Source: Streptomyces tuirus (GTDB lineage Bacteria; Actinomycetota; Actinomycetes; Streptomycetales; Streptomycetaceae). Taken from it: DNA of 64,000 nt. Position 1 is the stretch's first letter. The number at the start of each line of letters is the position of its first letter. This document shows positions 38,820-46,581 of this stretch, piece after piece. A model generated the notes under the pieces. That model was not told the DNA's origin and ran no database searches. It saw only the letters and a program-made list of their open reading frames with translations. Both the position numbers and the translations under genes were made by a program. The DNA is taken from the NCBI RefSeq assembly GCF_014701095.1, contig NZ_AP023439.1, forward strand, positions 5,258,001 through 5,322,000, read 5' to 3'.

Positions 38820-40466
38820 TCAGCCGACGTTCACGGCGGACCAGGCGGACGCGACCGCCTTGTACTCGGTGCTGGACGCGCCGTACAGCGCCGAGGCCGC
38901 GTTCAGGGTCGCGGTGCGGGCCTGCGCGTACTTGGTCGTCGACGTCATGTACGTCGTCAGCGCCTTGTACCAGATCTGCAGCGCCTTGGCGCGGCCGATG
39001 CCGGTGACCGTGGAGCCGTTGGACGTGGGCGAGTTGTAGGTCACGCCGTTGATCGTCTTCGAGCCGCTGCCCTCGGACAGCAGGTAGAAGAAGTGGTTGG
39101 CGGGACCGGAGGAGTAGTGGACGTCCACTCCGCCGAGGCTGGAGGACCAGCTGTCCTTGGACGCGCCGTCCTTGCTGGGCTTGTCCATGTAGCGCAGCGG
39201 CGTGCCGTCGCCGTTGATGTCGATCTCCTCGCCGATGAGGTAGTCACCGACGTCGGAGGAGTTGCCCGCGAAGAACTCGGCGCCCGCGCCGAAGATGTCG
39301 GAGGTGGCCTCGTTCAGACCTCCGGACTCGCCGCTGTAGTTCAGGCCCGCCGTGGCCGAGGTCAGGCCGTGGCTCATCTCGTGCGCGGCCACGTCGAGCG
39401 AGGTCAGCGGGTTGGTGTTGCCCGCACCGTCGCCGTAGGTCATGCAGAAGCAGCTGTCGGACCAGAAGGCGTTGACGTAGGCGTTGCCGTAGTGGACGCG
39501 CGAGTAGGCGGCCTTGCCGTCGTTGCGGATGCCGTTGCGGCCGAAGGCGCTCTTGTAGAAGTCCCAGGTGATCTGGGCTCCGTAGTGCGCGTCGGCGGCG
39601 GCGGTCTCGGCGTTGGACGGGTTGCCGTTGCCCCACACGTCGTCGGAGCCGGAGAAGAGGGTGCCGGTGCCGGAGGTGCCGCGGTTGAGGTTGTACGTCT
39701 TGTGGCCGCCGCGGGTGGAGTCGGTGAGGTTGTACGTCGACCCGGACTTGGTGGTGCTGAGCGTGACCGAGCCGCTGTAGGTGGTGTTGCCGGTGCCGGT
39801 CTCGATGCCCTGGTACTCGTAGAGCTTCTTGCCGGTGGCGGCGTCGGTGACGACGTGCAGTTCGTTCGGGGTGCCGTCCTCCTGGAGGCCGCCGACCACG
39901 GTCTCGTAGGCGAGGACCGGCTTGCCGCTCGCGGCCCAGATCACCTTGCGGGGAGCGGAACTCGCCTCGGTCCTGGCCGATCCGGCCGCCTTGGCGAGGG
40001 TCACGGCCTGCTTCTCCGCCTTGGCGGCGGTGACCTCGGGCTTGAGCGAGGCGACCTTCAGGGCCGCCTTGGTGGCTCTGGTGACACCCTTGGCCGCGCC
40101 GGACTTCGACTGGTGCACCACGAGGTCGCCGCCGAGGACCGGCAGGCCCGCGTAGGTGCGCTCGTAGCGGGTGTGGACCGAGCCGTCGGCGTCCTTCACG
40201 ACGTCCTTGACGACCAGCTTCTCCTGGGCGCCGAGGCCTATCTCGTCGGCGGTCCCGGCGGCGTCCGCCTGCTGCTCCTGGATGAGCGCGGTGCGGGCCG
40301 GCGCGGAGAGCAGGACCGGGGCGGCGGCGAGGGCCGGCTTGCTCGCGGATTCCGCGGCGGCGCTGCTGCCGGAGGTCAGACCGGTGGTGAGCAGGGCGCC
40401 TGCGGCGACGGCGGTGGCGATGGCGAGCGTGGCGCGCTTTTGACGCGCGTAGACAGAAGTGGACAC
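38820..40466 (-). CDS. Secreted M4 (thermolysin-like) neutral metalloprotease, copy 1
   Basis: 548 residues from GTG 40466 (GAGGAGC upstream). Signal peptide to about residue 37, FTP propeptide (KDADGSVHTRYERTYAGLPVLGGDLVVH) and PepSY-like segment (KVIWAASGKPVLAYETVVGGLQEDGTPNELHVV), then the catalytic domain with zinc site AAHEMSHGLTS, third ligand Glu in GLNEATSDIFG and the later HYSSGPANHFFYLLS. It ends at the M4 C-terminal helix domain, without the extra domain of its neighbour. It shares identical DNA blocks with copy 2, including 39146-39264. Likely a nutrient-scavenging or morphogenetic extracellular protease. Confidence 0.95.
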   Translation of the reverse strand: MSTSVYARQKRATLAIATAVAAGALLTTGLTSGSSAAAESASKPALAAAPVLLSAPARTALIQEQQADAAGTADEIGLGAQEKLVVKDVVKDADGSVHTRYERTYAGLPVLGGDLVVHQSKSGAAKGVTRATKAALKVASLKPEVTAAKAEKQAVTLAKAAGSARTEASSAPRKVIWAASGKPVLAYETVVGGLQEDGTPNELHVVTDAATGKKLYEYQGIETGTGNTTYSGSVTLSTTKSGSTYNLTDSTRGGHKTYNLNRGTSGTGTLFSGSDDVWGNGNPSNAETAAADAHYGAQITWDFYKSAFGRNGIRNDGKAAYSRVHYGNAYVNAFWSDSCFCMTYGDGAGNTNPLTSLDVAAHEMSHGLTSATAGLNYSGESGGLNEATSDIFGAGAEFFAGNSSDVGDYLIGEEIDINGDGTPLRYMDKPSKDGASKDSWSSSLGGVDVHYSSGPANHFFYLLSEGSGSKTINGVTYNSPTSNGSTVTGIGRAKALQIWYKALTTYMTSTTKYAQARTATLNAASALYGASSTEYKAVASAWSAVNVG

Positions 40467-40610
40467 ACGAGCTCCTCGGTGTGGGGGAAGTGCTGCGGTG
40501 CTGTGCGGCGTGGGGGAACAGTGGCATTAGAGACGCGTACATGTCAGGAGTGAAGCGTGATGTTGGCCGGAATTCGACGGCCAGATGTACGCGAGGGCAG
40601 GTGAAACGGA

Positions 40611-40646
40611 CGCCGCCCCGGGGGATTCGAACCCACCGGGGCGGCG
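40611..40646 (-). terminator. Terminator between the two M4 protease genes
   Basis: An 11-bp stem (40611-40621 with 40636-40646) plus three inner pairs lies 70 bp downstream of the second protease gene's stop. Its loop reads as a tRNA T-loop by chance (see rejected items). The rest of 40467-40717 holds the promoter region of copy 1 with no gene. Confidence 0.75.
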
Positions 40647-40717
40647 CCCTGACTCTGAGGCCCTTGCGGCCTGCGGATTTCCGGGTCCACGGATCACCGA
40701 TCCACGGATCTACCGGT

Positions 40718-42778
40718 CTACGGGAACGTCAGCTTCCAGCTGTTGATGTAGCCGGTGTCGATGGCCGCGTTGTCCTGCACCCGCAGCTTCCACACGCCGT
40801 TGGCCACCTCGGAGGAGGCGTTCACCGTGTACGTGGTGTTGATGTTGTCGGCGCTGCCGCCGGTGCCGTACCCCTTCAGCGTGTACGCCGTGCCGTCGGG
40901 GGCCACCAGCTCCACCTTGAGGTCACCGATGTACGTGTGGACGATGTTCACCGCGACCTGGAGGTTGGACGGCGCGTTGCCCGTCCGGCCGGAGACGGTG
41001 ACCGACGAGGTGACCGCCGCGCCCCGGTCCGGTATCGCCACGTCGGCCGTGTTCTCGAAGGACGTGCCGCCGCCGCCCCCGCCGCCGGAGCGCTCACCGA
41101 CGTTGATGCCCGCCCACGCGTCCTGGACCGCCTTGTACTCGGCGCTGTCCGTGCCGTAGAGCTCACCCGTGGCCGCGAGGGTGCCGGTGCGGGCGCCCGC
41201 GTAGTTGGTGTTCGAGGTGAACTTCGTGGTGAGCGCGCGGAACCAGATCTTCTCCGCCTTGTCCCGGCCGATGCCGGTGACCGGAAGGCCGTCCGAGGTG
41301 GACGAGTTGTACGTGACACCGTTGATGGTCTTGGTGCCGCTGCCCTCGGAGAGCAGGTAGAAGAAGTGGTTCGCCGGGCCCGACGAGTAGTGCACGTCGA
41401 TCGAGCCGATGCCCGAGTACCAGCTGTCCTTGGACGCGCCGTCCTTGCTGGGCTTGTCCATGTAGCGCAGCGGCGTGCCGTCGCCGTTGATGTCGATCTC
41501 CTCGCCGATGAGGTAGTCACCGACGTCGGAGGAGTTGTTCGCGTAGAACTCGACCGTCGATCCGAAGATGTCGGAGGTGGCCTCGTTCAGGCCGCCGGAC
41601 TCGCCGCTGTAGACGAGGCCCGCGGTGTTGGACGTGACGCCGTGGGTCATCTCGTGACCGGCCACGTCGATCGACGTCAGCGGGTGGGTGTTGCCCGACC
41701 CGTCGCCGTAGGTCATGCAGAAGCAGCTGTCGGACCAGAAGGCGTTGACGTAGTTGTTGCCGTAGTGGACCCGGGAGTAGGCGCCGACGCCGTCGCCCTT
41801 GATGCCCGAACGCCCGTGCACGTTCTTGTAGTAGTCCCACGTCAGCGCGGCGCCGTAGTGGGCGTCCGCGCCCGCGGTCTCCGCGTTGGACGGGCTGCCG
41901 TTGCCCCACACGTCGTCGGGACCGGAGAAGAGGGTGCCGGTGCCGGAGGTGCCGCGGTTGAGGTTGTACGTCTTGTGGCCGCCGCGCGCACCGTCGGTGA
42001 GGTTGTACGTCGACCCCGACTGCGTGCTGCCGAGCGTCACCGTGCCGCTGTACATCGTGTTGCCGGTGCCGGTCTCGATGCCCTGGTACTCGTAGAGCTC
42101 GGCGCCCGTGGCCGCGTCGGCGACGACGTGCAGCTCGTTCGGCGTGCCGTCCTTCTGGAGGCCGCCGACGACGGTCTCGTAGGCGAGGACCGGCTTGCCG
42201 CTCGCGGCCCAGATCACCTTGCGCGGGGCTTTGTCGACGTCGGCGCTCTTGGTGTCGTCCGCCTGCGCGGCGGCCAGCGCCTGCTTCTCCGCCTTGGTGG
42301 CGGGGACGGCCGCGGTGGTGGTGGCCGGCTTGATGGCGGCGCGGGTCGCCTTGACGACCGCCTTGGTCGCACCGGACTTGGCGGCCTTGACGACGAGGTC
42401 GCCGCCCAGGACGGGCAGGCCGTCGTAGGTGCGCTCGTAGCGGGTGTGCACCGTGCCGTCGGCGTCCTTCACGACGTCACGGACGACCAGCTTCTCCTTG
42501 GCGCCGAGACCGAGGTCCCGGGCGGTCTGCGCCTTGCCGGCCTCGGCCTTGCGGATCAGCTCGGCGCGCTGGGCGGGGCTGAGCCTGACCGATTCCGAGC
42601 CGGGGATCGCCTTGCTCGCGGCCGGCGGTGTCCCGGGGGCCGCGGCGGCGGAGCCGCCCTGGACGGCGGCGGCCATCAGCGCGGCGACGCCGAAGAGGGC
42701 CACGGCCGCGGTGCGGCGGGGGGTGTGGGGAGTGCGTCTGTGGGAGATGCCTCTTCGCGAGGAACTGCTTCTCAACAC
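40718..42778 (-). CDS. Secreted M4 metalloprotease with C-terminal P (proprotein-convertase-like) domain, copy 2
   Basis: 686 residues from GTG 42778; TTG 42775 has better spacing from the AAGGAG site. After a signal peptide (AAVALFGVAALMAAAVQGGSAAA), the FTP and PepSY propeptide and the M4 catalytic domain (HEMTHGVTS; GLNEATSDIFG) follow in the same order as copy 1. A glycine run (SGGGGGGGTSF) links to a beta-sandwich P domain (about 575-686: VAIPDRGAAVTSSVTVSGRTG...IGDLKVELVAPDG...GVWKLRVQDNAAIDTGYINSWKLTF) that probably aids stability or substrate binding. A tandem duplicate of copy 1, with terminator between them, so separately transcribed. Confidence 0.95.
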   Translation of the reverse strand: MLRSSSSRRGISHRRTPHTPRRTAAVALFGVAALMAAAVQGGSAAAAPGTPPAASKAIPGSESVRLSPAQRAELIRKAEAGKAQTARDLGLGAKEKLVVRDVVKDADGTVHTRYERTYDGLPVLGGDLVVKAAKSGATKAVVKATRAAIKPATTTAAVPATKAEKQALAAAQADDTKSADVDKAPRKVIWAASGKPVLAYETVVGGLQKDGTPNELHVVADAATGAELYEYQGIETGTGNTMYSGTVTLGSTQSGSTYNLTDGARGGHKTYNLNRGTSGTGTLFSGPDDVWGNGSPSNAETAGADAHYGAALTWDYYKNVHGRSGIKGDGVGAYSRVHYGNNYVNAFWSDSCFCMTYGDGSGNTHPLTSIDVAGHEMTHGVTSNTAGLVYSGESGGLNEATSDIFGSTVEFYANNSSDVGDYLIGEEIDINGDGTPLRYMDKPSKDGASKDSWYSGIGSIDVHYSSGPANHFFYLLSEGSGTKTINGVTYNSSTSDGLPVTGIGRDKAEKIWFRALTTKFTSNTNYAGARTGTLAATGELYGTDSAEYKAVQDAWAGINVGERSGGGGGGGTSFENTADVAIPDRGAAVTSSVTVSGRTGNAPSNLQVAVNIVHTYIGDLKVELVAPDGTAYTLKGYGTGGSADNINTTYTVNASSEVANGVWKLRVQDNAAIDTGYINSWKLTFP

Positions 42779-42985
42779 TGACTCCTTCTGCGGGACCGGG
42801 GGTCGCCCGGCCTGGGGAGGTGGAGGTGTTGCTGTGGGGTTCCTGTGGAGCAGTCGTCGGAAGCGTGGCAGGGGAGCGCGCTTTCTGTCAGGACCGCGTC
42901 AAAACTATGGCCGGAAACGGTTCGTTGTCCGGAAGTTCGTGTTCGCTATACGGATACGTGGCGATGCGGACGCTTCGCTCTGCGC

Positions 42986-43087
42986 GGGCAGAACCGCTCT
43001 GCGGGCGCTGTGTAGTCCGTGGGCAGGACTGCTCTCGGGCGCTGTGTTGTCCGTGGGCAGAGCCGCTATGCGGGCGCTGTGCTGTCC
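42986..43087. repeat. Three tandem ~34-bp repeats at the 3' end of an ABC exporter gene
   Basis: Units start at 42986, 43021 and 43055, with consensus GGGCAG-A-CCGCT-TGCGGGCGCTGTG--GTCC. The last unit contains the TAG stop codon and final codons (DSTAPA) of the exporter gene, so the others look like downstream duplications of that 3' end. The rest of 42779-43065 holds no gene. Confidence 0.75.
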
Positions 43088-44838
43088 TCCGGCAGATCCC
43101 CGTGCCAGGAGTGCCACAGTGCCGCGTAGGCCCCGCCGGCCGCCACCAGTTCGTCATGCGTGCCGAGTTCGGTCAGCCGGCCGTCCTCCATCACGGCCAC
43201 CCGGTCGGCGTCGTGCGCGGTGTGCAGCCGGTGCGCGACGGCGATGACGGTGCGCCCCTCGAGGACGGCGGCCAGGGCCCGCTCGGTGTGCCGGGCGGTC
43301 GCCGGGTCGAGCAACGCGGTCGCCTCGTCGAGGATCAGCGTGTGCGGGTCCGCCAGCACCACCCGGGCCAGGGCCAGTTGCTGGGCCTGTGAACCGGCCG
43401 TACGGCAACCGCCCTGCCCCAGCGGGGTGTCCAGCCCCTGCGGCAGCTTCCGCACCCACGCGTCGGCGCCCACCACCGCCAGCGCGTCCCACAACTCCTC
43501 GTCCCCGGCCGACGGTTCGGCGATGCGCAGGTTGTCGCGGACCGAGCCGAGGAACACGTGGTGCTCCTGGGTGACCAGGACGACCTGGCGGCGCAGCCGC
43601 TCCGGCCCCAGCCCGGCGACCGGCACACCACCGACCGTCACCGAGCCCGCGGTCGGTGCGTCGATGCCCGCCATCAGCCGGCTCAGCGTGGTCTTGCCGG
43701 CGCCGGACGGCCCGACCAGGGCGAGCCGCTCCCCGGGCCGCACCGTCAGATCGACGCCGCGCAGCACCTCCACGCCCCCGTCGTACGCGTAGCGCACCCC
43801 GGTGACGTCGATCCGGTCGCCGTCGGGATCCGGACAGTCGCCCTCGCCGGGTGCCTGCGGGGCCCGGGCGAGCCCCTCCACCCGGGCGAAGGAGGCGCCG
43901 CCGGACTGGAGTTGCTCGATCCGCACCAGGACCTCGTCCAGGGGTGCGCTCAGCTGGTGCAGATACAGCGTCGCCGCCACCACCGCTCCGAGGCTCATCG
44001 AGCCGGACGCGTGCAGCGCGCCGCCGATCACCAGCACCCCGGCCACCGGGAGGACGTACGACGTCTCCATCACCGGGAAGAACACCGAGCGCAGGAACAG
44101 CGTGTAGAAGCGGGTGCGGCGGGAGGTCTCCAGGGCGTCCCGGCTCGCGGCCGTGCGCTGCTCCCGGAGCCCGAAGGCCTCCACCGTGCGGGCCCCGGCC
44201 GCCGTGGACGCCACGATCTCCGCCACGTCCGAGGTGGCGGCGCCCTCGGCGAGGTACCCGTCCCGGGCCCGGCGCAGATACCAGCGCAGCGCGATCCAGA
44301 TCGGCGTCAGCGTCAGCAGCGCGAGGGCGCCCAGCAGCGGGTCCAGCAGGAACACCGCGACGATCAGGAACAGCGCCTGGACCAGGTTGACCAGCAGGAC
44401 GGGACCGGCGTCCCGCAGGGTGTTGCCGACCGTCGTCACGTCCGCCGTACCGCGGGCCGTCAGGTCACCGGTGCCGGCCCGCTCCACCACCGAAGCGGGC
44501 AGCGTCAGCGCCCGGTCCACGAACCGCTCCCGCACCCTGGCCAGGGTCCGCTCCCCGAAACGGTGCCCCACGTACCGGGCCCAGCGCGCCAGCAGCACCT
44601 GCGCGAGGGCGGACAGCAGCAGGAGCAGGGCCAGCCGGTCCACGGCCGCCGTTCCGCGCCCGGCCCGCACGTCGTCGATCATCCGGCCGAGCAGCCACGG
44701 CCCGGCCAGCCCGGCCACGGCCGCGAGCGCGTTCAGGCCCAGGACGACACCGAAGGCGCGGGCGTCGGCCCGGACGAGACCCAGCAGGGCGCGCCTGACG
44801 TCGGCCCGTTCCGCGACGGGCAGGTGTGCGCGGTTCAT
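43066..44838 (-). CDS. ABC exporter half-transporter, catalytic subunit with degenerate signature motif
   Basis: 590 residues from ATG 44838, overlapping the previous stop (ATGA). A six-helix ABC type-1 exporter domain (about 1-320) precedes the ATPase domain. Walker A LVGPSGAGKTTLSR, Q-loop VTQEHHVF, Walker B HTLILDEATALLD and switch histidine VAHRL are intact, but the signature that should read LSGGQ is TAGSQ (GGCRTAGSQAQQLALAR). Its neighbour (44835-46556) has the opposite defects, so the pair forms a heterodimer with a single intact ATP site. Substrate unknown. The gene's 3' end is in tandem repeats. Confidence 0.9.
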   Translation of the reverse strand: MNRAHLPVAERADVRRALLGLVRADARAFGVVLGLNALAAVAGLAGPWLLGRMIDDVRAGRGTAAVDRLALLLLLSALAQVLLARWARYVGHRFGERTLARVRERFVDRALTLPASVVERAGTGDLTARGTADVTTVGNTLRDAGPVLLVNLVQALFLIVAVFLLDPLLGALALLTLTPIWIALRWYLRRARDGYLAEGAATSDVAEIVASTAAGARTVEAFGLREQRTAASRDALETSRRTRFYTLFLRSVFFPVMETSYVLPVAGVLVIGGALHASGSMSLGAVVAATLYLHQLSAPLDEVLVRIEQLQSGGASFARVEGLARAPQAPGEGDCPDPDGDRIDVTGVRYAYDGGVEVLRGVDLTVRPGERLALVGPSGAGKTTLSRLMAGIDAPTAGSVTVGGVPVAGLGPERLRRQVVLVTQEHHVFLGSVRDNLRIAEPSAGDEELWDALAVVGADAWVRKLPQGLDTPLGQGGCRTAGSQAQQLALARVVLADPHTLILDEATALLDPATARHTERALAAVLEGRTVIAVAHRLHTAHDADRVAVMEDGRLTELGTHDELVAAGGAYAALWHSWHGDLPEDSTAPA

Positions 44839-46556
44839 CCCAGGACCTCCTCGGTGTCCCTCGCGACGAGGGCCCGGTAGCCGGGCGTGGTGGCGAGCAG
44901 TTCGTGGTGGGTGCCGGAGGCTGCGACCTTGCCGTCCTTGAGGTAGTGGACGGTGTCCGTGCGGTCCAGGACGAGGGGGGAGGTGGTGGTCACGACCGTG
45001 GTGCGGCCTTCCCTCGCCTTCCTCAGCCGGGCGGCGACGGTGGCTTCGGTGTGGGCGTCCAGGGCCGAGGTGGGCTCGACGGCCAGGAGGATCTCCGGGT
45101 CGGTGAGGAGGGCTCTGGCCAGGCGGATGCGCTGGCGCTGGCCGCCGCTGAGGTTGCGGGCCTGGGCGTCCATGGGGGTGTCGAGGCCTTGGGGGAGGGC
45201 TTGGACGATGTCTTCTGCCGCGGCTGTGTGGAGCGCCTTTTGGAGTGCCTGGTGGTGTGGGGAGGCCGCTCGGGGCGTGCCCTGAGTGCCGATCATGTGG
45301 TGCAGGGAGCCCGCGAACAGGTCCGCCTCGTGATCCGCCACCAGGATGCGCGACCGGATCTGGCTCAGGGCGATGTCGTCCAGGCGTCTGCCGCCCCACG
45401 TCGCGCCCGACGGGGCGTAGCGGCCGAGGCGCTCCACCACCGTCGTGGCGTCCGCGGGGTGTTCCGCCACCAGGGCCGTCAGCCGGCCCGGCAGGATGCG
45501 GACCCCGGACTCCGGGTCGTACAGGGCGGACGGTTCCGGCGGGGCGTCCAGGGTCCCCGAGTCGGCCATCGGCTCCAGGCGCAGGAACCGCACGACCCGG
45601 CGTGCGCACACCACGCCGCGGCTGACCTGGTAGCCGCACTCGACCAGGAAGGCCACCGGCCACACCAGCACCGCCACATAGCCGTAGACGGACACCAGCT
45701 GGCCCACGGTGATGTCGCCCTGCGCCGCGAGCCGGGCCGCCAGCCAGGTCACCACCGCCAGGAACAGGGTCGGCAGTCCGATGCCCAGCGCCTGCACCCA
45801 GCTGGTCACCGCCCCCACCCGGTACCCCTGCTCACGCAGCCGCCCCGAGTCCTGCCGGAAGGCGTCCGCCACGAGTTGCCTGCCACCCAGGCCGGCGAGG
45901 ACCCGCAGGCCGCCGGCGAGGTCGCCGATCCGCGCGGTCAGCACGCCCTGCCGCTCGCGGTACTCCGCCTCCGACCCCTGCAACCGGCCGAGCAGCGGCC
46001 CGACCAGCAGGGCGAGCACCGGAATGCCGAGCAGTACGACCAGCGCGACGACCCCCGAGACCGACACCAGCAGCACGGCGATCACCAGATACCCCACGAC
46101 CGCGCCGATCCCGGGCCCCACGACCGTCAGCGACTGGCTGACCGTCTGCACGTCGCCCACGCCGATCGTGACGACCTCCCCGGCGCCCGCCTGCCGCCGC
46201 AGCGAGGCGCCGAGCCGCACCGCCTGTCCGACGACCACCTTCACCGTCCGGAAGTTGGCGTCCATGCGGACCCGGGTCATGGTGCGGTGCCGCATGATGC
46301 TCAGCCAGGCGTTGAAGGCGCCCACCGCGAACAGCGCGCCGCTCCAGAGCGTCAGCGCGCTCATGTCGCCGGGCTCCAGGCCGTCGTCGATCGCCCGGGA
46401 CATCAGGTACGGCGTCGCCGCCAGCAGCACCATCCACACCGTGCCGAACACCGCCCCCGCAGCGCACCGCCCCGGCTGCCGGCCGACCAGCCACCACAGG
46501 TAGCGGGCGCCGCCGCGGTGGTCGGGTGTGCCGGGGTCCTCGTACGCGTCGATCAT
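44835..46556 (-). CDS. ABC exporter half-transporter, non-catalytic subunit lacking Walker A
   Basis: 573 residues. The N-terminal transmembrane domain (about 1-310; WWLVGRQPGRCAAGAVFGTVWMVLLAATPYLMSRAIDDGL) is typical of exporters. In the ATPase domain the Walker A position reads LVAEHPADATTV with no GxxGxGK(S/T), Walker B is ILLAVEPTSALD (aspartate replaced by valine) and the switch histidine region reads TTSPL. The signature LSGGQRQRIRLARAL is intact and can complete the ATP site of the partner. It follows the upstream pair's gene by 25 bp, so all four exporter genes are one operon. Confidence 0.88.
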   Translation of the reverse strand: MIDAYEDPGTPDHRGGARYLWWLVGRQPGRCAAGAVFGTVWMVLLAATPYLMSRAIDDGLEPGDMSALTLWSGALFAVGAFNAWLSIMRHRTMTRVRMDANFRTVKVVVGQAVRLGASLRRQAGAGEVVTIGVGDVQTVSQSLTVVGPGIGAVVGYLVIAVLLVSVSGVVALVVLLGIPVLALLVGPLLGRLQGSEAEYRERQGVLTARIGDLAGGLRVLAGLGGRQLVADAFRQDSGRLREQGYRVGAVTSWVQALGIGLPTLFLAVVTWLAARLAAQGDITVGQLVSVYGYVAVLVWPVAFLVECGYQVSRGVVCARRVVRFLRLEPMADSGTLDAPPEPSALYDPESGVRILPGRLTALVAEHPADATTVVERLGRYAPSGATWGGRRLDDIALSQIRSRILVADHEADLFAGSLHHMIGTQGTPRAASPHHQALQKALHTAAAEDIVQALPQGLDTPMDAQARNLSGGQRQRIRLARALLTDPEILLAVEPTSALDAHTEATVAARLRKAREGRTTVVTTTSPLVLDRTDTVHYLKDGKVAASGTHHELLATTPGYRALVARDTEEVLG

Positions 46557-46581
46557 CCGCCCGCCCTCTGCCGTCGTCGTC

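Noticed and set aside
40611..40646. tRNA-like T-loop (GGGTTCGAATCCC) on the minus strand
   Set aside because: The T-stem has a mismatch, and no acceptor, D or anticodon arm can be built from the 60 bases upstream. It is best explained as the loop of the protease terminator.
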